Source: a virus. From it: a stretch of 27,996 nt of DNA. The translations under genes were made by a program, and so were the position numbers. Positions within the stretch are counted from its first letter, which is position 1; each line of letters opens with the position of its first letter. The stretch is from IMG/VR virus record IMGVR_UViG_3300031269_000074, positions 1 to 27,996 of that record; one strand, given 5' to 3'. Positions 1 to 6,880 of the stretch are shown in pieces. The notes under the pieces were generated by a model. That model worked only from the letters and a program-made list of their open reading frames with translations, was not told the DNA's origin and ran no database searches.

Positions 1-344
1 AACAGGAACGAGTTCAGGAGCTTGTCCATGTCCGCGATGCCCGCGATCACCGTGAACCCTTTGTCGTTGTAGGGCGCGAACCCGCCGGGCGCGAACGTCA
101 TCTTGTCCGCGCCGTCAAAGATGAGCGACTGCTCGCCCGTCGTATCGTCGGCGATCACGGGGCGGAGGTCGACCTCGGCCTGCACGAGGAGCGCGCCCTC
201 TTTGCCTGCCCATGAGGCGGGGTCGGTGGCATCGCTCGCTTCCCACCATCCGCCGAGGTCGGTGGCATCGCTCGCTTCCCACCATCCGCCGAGCGTAGGC
301 AAATCCCTCAGAAAGATACTTCGCTGGAAGATGTGCTTGGCCAT
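1..344 (-). CDS. Tail or adhesin protein with LamG-like domain (3' end outside window)
   Basis: The reading frame begins MAKHIFQRSIF and stays open to the window edge, so only the first 114 residues are visible. The start ATG shares one base with the stop of the upstream gene (TAATG), which suggests translational coupling; no Shine-Dalgarno site is seen. Residues 18-41 are a perfect tandem duplication of LGGWWEASDATD, followed by a region resembling the start of concanavalin/LamG-like domains of phage tail proteins (W-x-[DE]-A-S-D-A, then W..K.G, then LIFDG-x-D). Such domains often bind sugars on tail tips or fibres. The first 15 codons have ordinary composition, but the rest is about 58-70% GC per 60 bases, unlike its neighbours. 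The domain call is from pattern memory; a structural virion role is inferred. Confidence 0.6.
   Translation of the reverse strand, partial: MAKHIFQRSIFLRDLPTLGGWWEASDATDLGGWWEASDATDPASWAGKEGALLVQAEVDLRPVIADDTTGEQSLIFDGADKMTFAPGGFAPYNDKGFTVIAGIADMDKLLNSFL
222..293. repeat. Perfect 36-bp tandem duplication inside tail gene
   Basis: The 36-base unit at 222-257 is repeated without any mismatch at 258-293. It is in frame and duplicates 12 residues (LGGWWEASDATD) at the start of the LamG-like domain. Perfect identity suggests a recent slippage event or an assembly artefact. Confidence 0.9.
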
Positions 345-745
345 TACTTTAGGAGTACGGAGATGGTTGACTCACCGGCAGTAACGCCGTTCTTGTTATG
401 CAGAACTCGAATGTGTGACATATGTTCACATTCACTCTCATAAAGAACGGCGGTGGTTCCGGCTGCTAGCCCAACATTGGTTGCCAAGACATTTGTTCTA
501 GGATCATTACCTCCTTGTAGAAACTCAACCTTATAATCACCTGCCTGGGAAAGCGCTGTGGCTAAAATGGTTAGTCTTGTATGGCCTCGCACATCAATCC
601 ACCCGTCGGCATCCTGTTTACCGTGTATGGAGAATGGCGAATAGTTTGTAAATGTGACAGGAAGCTCAGTCTCAGCTTGCACAATACTTGTGGCGCGATA
701 TTCGAAAGCGCCTGCGATTACTTTTGTTAGTGCAAAATCACTCAT
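344..745 (-). CDS. Small beta-rich virion-type protein, unrecognised
   Basis: 133 residues starting MSDFALTKVIAG. I do not recognise a named family. The sequence is rich in alternating hydrophobic and polar residues (VTFTNYSPFSIHG, LTILATALSQAG, YKVEFLQGG), with no signal peptide, membrane segment or cysteine cluster; this is the look of a beta-sandwich tail or capsid-decoration protein. It sits 4 bases after the stop of the upstream basic protein and shares one base (TAATG) with the start of the tail gene downstream, so the two are probably translationally coupled and made late. Virion function is inferred from context only. Confidence 0.6.
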   Translation of the reverse strand: MSDFALTKVIAGAFEYRATSIVQAETELPVTFTNYSPFSIHGKQDADGWIDVRGHTRLTILATALSQAGDYKVEFLQGGNDPRTNVLATNVGLAAGTTAVLYESECEHMSHIRVLHNKNGVTAGESTISVLLK

Positions 746-749
746 CTAA

Positions 750-1202
750 TTACCATTTTTTACAGGACCGATGTGCTGCTTTCCATTTTGGTCCGGGGTT
801 GTCGCAATAACTGTACAAGCTTTCCTGTGCAGCCTTTTTTCTAAGAACTGTCTTGGCTACCCTATAAGGAGCCGCTACTGCAGAATGCATGGCGCTTCCA
901 ACGCTAGAGGCTGCGTTCAACATATGGCCTGCAGGAGCCAGCATATGCTCGGCTACCTCGCCAGGCTTTCCTTTGATGGTCTTTTCTAATTTTTTATACG
1001 CCTTCTTGGCTTTTTTCTCTCGGCGCTCTTTGGCACTTTCGTCTTCGTCTGCCTGTTTGTTGAGTTTTGGCTTTTTTTGAGCCAGCTCTTTAATCTTCTT
1101 GAGATTATTATTCTGGGCAGACTGGTTGATTTTTTTTGAATCTGGGGCTTGCTTTGGCGGATCGTATCCGGTGTAGTTAGATATTTTTAGCAAGACCCTC
1201 AT
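750..1202 (-). CDS. Lysine-rich basic protein, unrecognised
   Basis: About 150 residues. The ATG at 1202 (MRVLLKISNY) is preferred over an in-frame TTG two codons upstream, which would sit only three bases from AAGG. Residues about 25-85 are very rich in Lys, Glu and Gln and should be helical or a coiled coil (KKIKELAQKKPKLNKQADED). They are followed by a small-residue segment (HMLNAASSVGSAMHSAVAAP) and a C-terminus with two cysteines. It lies directly after another basic protein in the same operon. Candidates are a small DNA-associated head protein or a tail-assembly factor, but nothing in the sequence decides between them. Confidence 0.55.
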   Translation of the reverse strand: MRVLLKISNYTGYDPPKQAPDSKKINQSAQNNNLKKIKELAQKKPKLNKQADEDESAKERREKKAKKAYKKLEKTIKGKPGEVAEHMLAPAGHMLNAASSVGSAMHSAVAAPYRVAKTVLRKKAAQESLYSYCDNPGPKWKAAHRSCKKW

Positions 1203-1204
1203 GA

Positions 1205-1639
1205 TCAATAGCCTTCGCGCTTGGCCTTCAGTGCTTGGAACATGCTCTTGATATCCTTTTTACCCGACACTGCCTGGCCTGGCTTTCTTGCATTTAGCTT
1301 GTCTACAGACTGAGACTTGCTAACAGCTTCGCGCAGCTTTGCTTTGTTAGACTTTGGTCTCTTGTTTTTGAAGTAAGACAAAAAGCCGCCGCCTGTATCC
1401 TTGGCTGAGCGACCTGCATCACCCACCCTCTTCTTGGTTGAGCGACCTGCATCACCCACCCTCTTCTTAACTGCTTGACCTTTGGCCTTCACTTGAGTTT
1501 TGGCAGAGCTGTACATATTTTTACTTTTACCCACGACGTCAATATTAGGATCTTTGCCTGCAATAGCCCGGTTCATTCGGTGTCGAGACCCAAAGGAAAA
1601 AGCATTTTTTTCCATTGCTGTTTCTTGAATTCTTTTCAT
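1205..1639 (-). CDS. Lys/Arg/Ser-rich protein with internal repeat, unrecognised
   Basis: 144 residues from ATG at 1639 (MKRIQETAMEK), which follows the stop of the upstream gene by one base; a second ATG (MEKNAFSFG) is possible. The protein is highly basic and contains an 11-residue repeat, KKRVGDAGRS(T/A), encoded by two 33-base units at 1406-1468. The C-terminus (KDIKSMFQALKAKREGY) may be a short helix. The high charge suggests a disordered, nucleic-acid-binding internal head or accessory protein, but that is inference. Its stop is 3 bases from the next gene's ATG, in keeping with co-translation. Confidence 0.55.
   Translation of the reverse strand: MKRIQETAMEKNAFSFGSRHRMNRAIAGKDPNIDVVGKSKNMYSSAKTQVKAKGQAVKKRVGDAGRSTKKRVGDAGRSAKDTGGGFLSYFKNKRPKSNKAKLREAVSKSQSVDKLNARKPGQAVSGKKDIKSMFQALKAKREGY
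1406..1468. repeat. 33-bp in-frame tandem repeat in basic protein gene
   Basis: A 30-base core at 1406-1435 is repeated at 1439-1468 with a period of 33 bases, giving two copies of KKRVGDAGRS. The period is a multiple of three, so the frame is kept. Confidence 0.85.
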
Positions 1640-1640
1640 T

Positions 1641-1961
1641 TTAATATTTGTGACTGTCCGCGTCACCCTCTTCTGGTTCTTGTGAGTGCATGATAACCCA
1701 CTCAACGTGAATTAGGAGGTCGTTCTCTTTTGTCCACGTCTTAGTTATAGCATTGCCCATAGGGTTAAGCATAATTTTTGAGGTAGGTTCATATGGATAC
1801 ATGCTCTGTATCAGCTTGTTATAATCGTCGGTTTGATCCAAGCCGTTTAATGACGATATTACAAAAACCTTAGAGTGAAATTCACATATATCCCAATCCA
1901 ACTCATTGTCTGCAATGTAGTTTGGATTCAACGATGGTGATACTTTAGCTTCGCTTCCCAT
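1641..1961 (-). CDS. Small acidic protein downstream of portal, unrecognised
   Basis: 106 residues starting MGSEAKVSPSLN. The ATG lies one base from the portal stop codon and has GGAGAAAGTAA upstream, a good ribosome site. The sequence looks like a compact globular protein with alternating strands (VFVISSLNG, DLLIHVEWVIMH) and an acidic tail (SQEPEEGDADSHKY). It has no cysteine motif or membrane segment. Its place directly after the portal gene would suit a head-completion or connector protein, but I cannot identify the family. Confidence 0.55.
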   Translation of the reverse strand: MGSEAKVSPSLNPNYIADNELDWDICEFHSKVFVISSLNGLDQTDDYNKLIQSMYPYEPTSKIMLNPMGNAITKTWTKENDLLIHVEWVIMHSQEPEEGDADSHKY

Positions 1962-4097
1962 TTACTTTCTCCTTGGCGGTTTAACTTCTGGATTTGGTCT
2001 TGTGTCCGGGCCACTTAGTTTGGCTTTACCTCTACCTCGATTAATTCCCATAGCTTCTGAAACCATTGTGGCAAGCATTGGGTCTTCATCAAGTAGTTGT
2101 TGTAAGGCTTGAGCCTTGAGTTCTTTTGGCAGCATAGTGATTCGTTCTGCCATCTCTTTAGGCGACGCACTATTGAGCCTTAGCTCTGTGAGAATATCCC
2201 TTCCGGCACTATTGGGAGATTCTTGCCCTACCAACTCAGATAATCTCTCCTCAACTTTCTGGGCAATAATGGGTGCAGACTCATGCAATCTCTCTATCTT
2301 CTTAGTTCGAAGATCGGGTTTCATTGTAAGGAGTTGTTGCACCAGACCTTCGACTACGGGAGCTACCTGGAACTGCTCTTGAGCGAGATCTGTCTTAGTG
2401 TCTTTCTGTTCTGCCGAGGCTTCTGTCTTTGCCACCTCAGCTTCTTGTGCCCTACCCTCCAACTCTGCTTGAGCCTGCTCAGCCTCTGCCTGTTGTTGTT
2501 CCTGTTCTTCTTGTTGTTGTTCAACGGCCTCGTAAGGAGCATCTCCTTCAAGATGACCTTTAGCGGCTGCTGCATGTTGATTGAGTTCCTCAACCATATG
2601 AGTGGTTGATTCTGCTCGGGACTGTTGACTGATTTGCCACTTAACAGCCTCCAATCCAGCCTTGGCTTCTGTAAGAGCTTCCTTAACCATGAGGTTCTGA
2701 ATCTTCTCAGTTTCGTTGTTCACAATTTCATGTTGCTCTTCCCAATCAAGATCCATCCTGTCTAGGATTTCCTTGAATGATACATGCTTCATCTGTGCTA
2801 ACTGCATCAGCATCGCGAGCATCTGAACGTCATCGGCCATCCTGAATGGCTTGAAGCGAACGTCAGCTTCAGGAATTTCTGTAATCTTAGATGTTTCCTT
2901 AACAACAAATCTTAATAGCTTATTGAGCGCTCTGAGATATGACATCATCATATTCTCAAGCATTCTAAGCTGAACGCTACCTCCCGACCACGTCATACCG
3001 TCACCAAGAAATCCTTCTGGAACTCCGGTGGAACCGATAATTTCTTTGATCGTAAGCTCTCTAAGATTGGCGGTAAATAATCTTTGAGCATCACCCCCAA
3101 TCTCTGCGACACCAACAGGGAAAGGCACTGGCATAAGAGCATTCTTATCGTGCCTAAATCTACGAATAGATCTGCCAATGAAATTAGAGAACTTCGAAAG
3201 AGAGATTGTTCTAAATGGATCGTTTGATGTTGCTTGAGGGAACACAAATCTGGCCGGTACGGTTCGCTCGTTAGCTACCGTCTCATCTGCCTTTTTGTAT
3301 ACCTGATTGAGATAGGCATCCTTAAGAGCTGCCATAATGATAGGCAAACCCCAGTGCATCCTACGACCAGAGAGTGTTGGCTCCTTGAGGTGAAGGATTT
3401 TACCTTTGGCAAACTTGATTTTCTTTTTGTTAATCGCAGCCCTTACATATACCCAAGGGGTAGAATCGATAAAAGCTCGGTCTGGCTTGTTATTATTTAC
3501 CGCTTTCTTAAGCTCAGCAGGAACTTGCCTGTAGTACTCCGATTTGCCGGTTAGCGAGTTGTATCTAATGTGCATTTCCTGTGGAGGGATGCGCACAATT
3601 GCGATTTCTTCTACAGCTGTAATAGGGTTATCCCTACCTTCAAACTCGCTTCTTTTTTTACATCCAGGGCAATCGGCGTAAAACTTAGCGCCGATAATGT
3701 AGTAATTCAGTCTGCCCGCAGGCTGATCAACCTTACAGGATTTACACCGATATGATCTGACAAAAGGCTTGTGTATGGTAATGAAGCAATTACCATAACC
3801 CATATAGTCAAGGCCCATAGCCTCGGCTGTTTCGTATATATTAAGCTCATCCTCTAGAATGTGCTTCCACTTAGCCTCTAGAGACTTGTGGTTAGACGGA
3901 GAGTTTACGATTATGTTCGTAATGGGATATTTCGCCAACTTCTTGACAATAGGCGAAATTTGAGGATGGGTTGTAGCAAAGAGATACAGAAGCTCAAGAA
4001 GTTTCTTTTGAGACTTCGGTAGCTTTGTACTCGCAATATCTAAGAACGGATCAGGATATTGCTGCCGGTATGTACTGAAACTATTCTGGGGACTCAC
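1962..4097 (-). CDS. Portal protein with inserted zinc ribbon
   Basis: 711 residues. Portal proteins form the dodecameric ring at the capsid vertex through which DNA is packaged and the tail attaches. The assignment rests on the overall layout: an alpha/beta N-terminal half, the segment about 350-400 with GVPEGFLGDG and a long helix of portal type, and a charged Gln/Glu-rich coiled-coil C-terminus (about 500-560). Residues C118, C121, C143 and C146 form a CxxC-x21-CxxC zinc-ribbon-like insert, unusual for portals. Translation starts at GTG, whose GTGA overlaps the upstream stop; AGG lies 8 bases upstream. A gene this size among virion genes fits well, but the call is from pattern recognition rather than a search. 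Confidence 0.75.
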   Translation of the reverse strand: MSPQNSFSTYRQQYPDPFLDIASTKLPKSQKKLLELLYLFATTHPQISPIVKKLAKYPITNIIVNSPSNHKSLEAKWKHILEDELNIYETAEAMGLDYMGYGNCFITIHKPFVRSYRCKSCKVDQPAGRLNYYIIGAKFYADCPGCKKRSEFEGRDNPITAVEEIAIVRIPPQEMHIRYNSLTGKSEYYRQVPAELKKAVNNNKPDRAFIDSTPWVYVRAAINKKKIKFAKGKILHLKEPTLSGRRMHWGLPIIMAALKDAYLNQVYKKADETVANERTVPARFVFPQATSNDPFRTISLSKFSNFIGRSIRRFRHDKNALMPVPFPVGVAEIGGDAQRLFTANLRELTIKEIIGSTGVPEGFLGDGMTWSGGSVQLRMLENMMMSYLRALNKLLRFVVKETSKITEIPEADVRFKPFRMADDVQMLAMLMQLAQMKHVSFKEILDRMDLDWEEQHEIVNNETEKIQNLMVKEALTEAKAGLEAVKWQISQQSRAESTTHMVEELNQHAAAAKGHLEGDAPYEAVEQQQEEQEQQQAEAEQAQAELEGRAQEAEVAKTEASAEQKDTKTDLAQEQFQVAPVVEGLVQQLLTMKPDLRTKKIERLHESAPIIAQKVEERLSELVGQESPNSAGRDILTELRLNSASPKEMAERITMLPKELKAQALQQLLDEDPMLATMVSEAMGINRGRGKAKLSGPDTRPNPEVKPPRRK

Positions 4098-5287
4098 GCT
4101 TTGGCCTGATCAATAAATTCTTGTGTATGGTACTGGCATCTTAGCAGTCGCATGTATTGAACTACATGGTCTTGAGGAATCTCATCTTCTTCTTTCATTG
4201 CGCTCATAAGCTGGTCTTGTACCGAAAGGACTTCATCCCCCATCGCAAAAACCAACTCGTTGTAAAAAGGAATTTGAGCAAAACTTAATACGGGTGGCAG
4301 CATGACGTAACCGTCACGCACAGCCACTCCCGCAACATAAGTTTGAACATTATCGGACCATTCCTTCTCGGAGATGTATCGTTCAATTACTGCAACGCAA
4401 GCAGCTAAGTCATGGACTCTAGGCTCCTGGATATGTCCCCAATCTACCATCCTGCCCGCGAAGGCAAGGCACACCTTCTCAAAGACTCTAGGGCTCTTCC
4501 AAAACTCATCTGTCTTGATAAGAACCTTGAGAGCCATAATTTTATCTAGGTTAACTTTTGCAACCTCGATGCCGTCTGCCTCGATCGTTTGGGTGATCGT
4601 TTCAGGTTCCCAATCATGCCAGTCATCACCCCACTCACCGTCAAGGAGTAACATGATTTTGATAGGATTTGCATCGTCTGAGGCTAGCAAAGACAGTTTG
4701 GCTGAGGATGCTTTAACTAGCCCTCCACCCGATCTAGAAGAGTCTGTCTCTCGCCTCTTAACACCAATATCGGTTGGTGTACCTTGGAAAGATTCATATT
4801 CTTTATTTTGCTTCTCTTCTTGAGCTTGAACTTCTTCCTTGGCGTTATGCATAATCTGCATACGCATGTTTCTTAATCTTTCCTTAATGAGCTTGTCGGC
4901 AGAGGGTTTGGGTGCTTCATGCGATCCGTGGGTATCCAGGTCAGTGTCTCCAGATGATGTTCTGGTAGCACCTCCAAGATTTTCACCGCCCGGTTCTGGA
5001 AAAAGAGGGTACTCAATATCTGATGGAGAGTACTCACCGTTAGGTGTTGCACCCTGCTCGTCAGCTTCTTTTACGAAGGATTCGTAGGTGTCTGCGTATG
5101 CAGCGCTCTTGCCTATTCGTGCAATAGAAGCGCGCTCTGACTCATAGTCTTCCACACCTCCAGCGTCGGATATAGGCACATCTATACCACCTCCTGCTTG
5201 ATGCGCTGGCTTATGGCCGGGGTTAAAGCCTTCTCTATTCCATACACCTATAGAGGCTTTGTTCGGATCGAATTTATTATTTCCCAT
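4094..5287 (-). CDS. Structural-operon protein with disordered N-half, unrecognised
   Basis: 397 residues starting MGNNKFDPNK. The first half is low-complexity, rich in Gly, Ser, Asp and Glu (GGGIDVPISDAGG, PEPGGENLGGATRTSSGD), and probably disordered. From about residue 200 a folded domain follows (IKIMLLLDGEWGDDWHDWEP, then a helical stretch FEKVCLAFAGRMVDWGHI). It overlaps the portal start by four bases (GTGA) and the preceding gene by 11. The position just upstream of the portal suggests a head-assembly or portal-associated role. I do not recognise the family. Confidence 0.6.
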   Translation of the reverse strand: MGNNKFDPNKASIGVWNREGFNPGHKPAHQAGGGIDVPISDAGGVEDYESERASIARIGKSAAYADTYESFVKEADEQGATPNGEYSPSDIEYPLFPEPGGENLGGATRTSSGDTDLDTHGSHEAPKPSADKLIKERLRNMRMQIMHNAKEEVQAQEEKQNKEYESFQGTPTDIGVKRRETDSSRSGGGLVKASSAKLSLLASDDANPIKIMLLLDGEWGDDWHDWEPETITQTIEADGIEVAKVNLDKIMALKVLIKTDEFWKSPRVFEKVCLAFAGRMVDWGHIQEPRVHDLAACVAVIERYISEKEWSDNVQTYVAGVAVRDGYVMLPPVLSFAQIPFYNELVFAMGDEVLSVQDQLMSAMKEEDEIPQDHVVQYMRLLRCQYHTQEFIDQAKA

Positions 5288-6284
5288 GAACGTGATCTTC
5301 CACGATGTTTCTTTGAGCAGTGGGTAGAGTTGGGATTACGACTTCTGGATCTTCTTTTATGGAGTTGATGACATCTTCTTCAAATGGCAGCTCATTCCAA
5401 TTTACTGAATCCCAATCAGTTCCTGCCTGCTTTTCCACATCAAAAGGGTTAGTGTTAAAGCCATTTAGAACACTCTCGACGGGGTCGGGTAGCTCATTAC
5501 CCCAAGCATCATCTAGGCCAAATTCTCTGTCAAGGTTTTCGATAGCCTCTGCAATCTTTAGCATGTCGCTGTAAGATTCTTGGTTGAGCATTGCTACCTT
5601 AATGCCCTCCATTCCATCAACATAGCCATTCAACTCATCATTGTCCAGGCTCATTCCCAATTGTTTGATGAGAGCCAGCCTTAAGTCGATGGCCCCGCTG
5701 GCGTGCTTGGACATATCGGTAGACCCAAACTCCATGTTGGATTCTATATTGTGATATTCGGCAGCTTTTTCGAGTTTTGCCGAACAGAGCATTCGTTCGG
5801 ATGCGGGCCACATTTGCGCATTCTTGCTGAAAAGCTGAATGGATGCGAGTGTCTGCTCTGGGGTTGTCACAGGAAGGTTATCATCTGCGTCTGCATACAC
5901 CTCTTCAACATAATCGTCCTGAACGTTTGCATTCTTAATGAAGTCTTTGAAGTCTTGGGGTAGAGAAACGTTGTGTGCGATCCTATACTCTTGAAGTGTC
6001 GTGGCAATCTTAACGATATCCTCAACATCATCAATGGCATCTTGTCCGAAGGCAAGGAAGTACATTGAGCTAGCTAGAGTGTTCTCGGGGGTATCTACGG
6101 GATACCTTGCAATTTTGTCGATTCCGTCAGTCAGGTTAATGATGCAGGCGGTCTTCTCCACATCCAAGCCCACATCTGGGGTATCCATATGAGAGGGCCA
6201 AAATGCCGAAATGAGATCCCAGCCTGCACCGGGATCATCCTGGCGATCTAAAATTAGTCCTGCAACCTTATTAAATTTGTACAC
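5277..6284 (-). CDS. Helical repeat protein of structural operon, unrecognised
   Basis: 335 residues, GTG start with GGAGAAATAA upstream. It is acidic and mostly helical. Residues about 61-109 and 137-181 are an internal duplication: YPVDTPENTLASSMYF aligns with LPVTTPEQTLASIQLF, and each ends in a helix with A..L and a H-N pair. I recall the P-x-(D/T)TPE-x-TLAS pattern from large-phage virion proteins, but cannot name a family. It sits two genes upstream of the portal in one overlapping operon, so a head role is likely. No signal peptide or catalytic motif is visible. Confidence 0.6.
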   Translation of the reverse strand: MYKFNKVAGLILDRQDDPGAGWDLISAFWPSHMDTPDVGLDVEKTACIINLTDGIDKIARYPVDTPENTLASSMYFLAFGQDAIDDVEDIVKIATTLQEYRIAHNVSLPQDFKDFIKNANVQDDYVEEVYADADDNLPVTTPEQTLASIQLFSKNAQMWPASERMLCSAKLEKAAEYHNIESNMEFGSTDMSKHASGAIDLRLALIKQLGMSLDNDELNGYVDGMEGIKVAMLNQESYSDMLKIAEAIENLDREFGLDDAWGNELPDPVESVLNGFNTNPFDVEKQAGTDWDSVNWNELPFEEDVINSIKEDPEVVIPTLPTAQRNIVEDHVHGK

Positions 6285-6618
6285 TTATTTCTCCGTTTGC
6301 CATCTGGTAGCCTTCCATGAGGTCATCGTATCTAATGCCTTTCTTTAGACATTCAATGAACTCTGCAGTTTCTTCGAAAATCACGCCTTCCGTGATCTCT
6401 CTAAGATTAGCATATACAGACCTAAAGCCGTCTGCATCGAAACTGTCTGCGGTAATAACTCTTAGCCACAGCTTGTGTTCTGTTAGGGCGTTCTCTATCG
6501 ACCGAAAGGTAATTCGCGGTTCAAAGTAACCTAAAAAGACGCGCCTCTCTCTCAATACAGTGACAGGTTCGCCTTCATCATTGACCTCTTTGACTTTAAA
6601 GTGACTCACCACTGTCAT
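6271..6618 (-). CDS. Small conserved-looking protein, unrecognised
   Basis: 115 residues if it starts at MTVVSHFKV (6618). An ATG at 6633 (MLVNSM) is the other candidate; its upstream AAGAAG is too close, so neither start has a clear ribosome site. The frame is open further upstream, but that part overlaps the zinc protein and looks non-coding. The sequence alternates strands and helices (VTVLRERRVFLGYFEP, FRSIENALTEHKLWLRVITADSF). The gene overlaps its neighbours on both sides by 14-23 bases, as expected inside a phage operon. Function unknown. Confidence 0.5.
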   Translation of the reverse strand: MTVVSHFKVKEVNDEGEPVTVLRERRVFLGYFEPRITFRSIENALTEHKLWLRVITADSFDADGFRSVYANLREITEGVIFEETAEFIECLKKGIRYDDLMEGYQMANGEISVQI

Positions 6619-6796
6619 CGAGTTTACTAACATCTTCTTGGGTTCTAGGTGTTTCATTCTTTTCGAATGCCTCTGTTCCGTGTACTGGACACTTGTTGAC
6701 TGAGCCGTGATTTTCGGCGACTTTACCACAAATAGAACATTGTGTCACTGCTGAAGCTGTTTTGATTTTAGATGTTTCTACTGCGTACTTTTCCAT
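6596..6796 (-). CDS. Small zinc-ribbon protein, first gene of structural operon
   Basis: 66 residues starting MEKYAVETSK, with CAGGATACATA before the ATG as ribosome site. Residues about 20-41 hold CSIC and CPVHG, a CxxC-x12-CxxH arrangement typical of a single zinc-binding site; the C-terminal third is acidic and probably disordered. It is the first gene after the ribonucleotide reductase terminator and so opens the operon that runs to the left edge. Zinc proteins of this size in phages are often transcription or assembly factors, but no specific role can be read here. Confidence 0.6.
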   Translation of the reverse strand: MEKYAVETSKIKTASAVTQCSICGKVAENHGSVNKCPVHGTEAFEKNETPRTQEDVSKLDDSGESL

Positions 6797-6829
6797 TATG
6801 TATCCTGGGGTTTTTCACCATCTTAACAC

Positions 6830-6835
6830 ATTATA
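6830..6835 (-). promoter_or_regulatory. Possible -10 box (TATAAT) for the structural operon
   Basis: A perfect TATAAT on the minus strand lies between the reductase terminator and the zinc-ribbon gene, about 35 bases before its ATG. The expected -35 position falls within the terminator stem and does not resemble TTGACA, so activity may need an activator or a phage-modified polymerase. Confidence 0.3.
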
Positions 6836-6844
6836 AATGTGGAC

Positions 6845-6874
6845 AAAAAAAAGGCGCTATCCTGAGATAGCGCC
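6845..6874 (-). terminator. Rho-independent terminator after ribonucleotide reductase
   Basis: On the minus strand GGCGCTATC pairs perfectly with GATAGCGCC around a 4-base loop, followed by eight T. It lies 7 bases after the reductase stop and separates the nucleotide-metabolism block from the structural block. Confidence 0.9.
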
Positions 6875-6880
6875 TTGGCT

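Noticed and set aside
103-384. Plus-strand open frame of 93 codons in the GC-rich edge
   Set aside because: It is the antisense of the LamG-like tail gene, shows the reflected 36-base repeat, and has no ribosome site.
2363-2593. Minus-strand frame inside the portal gene
   Set aside because: It overlies the Gln/Glu-rich coiled coil in another frame; low-complexity codons create the open stretch.
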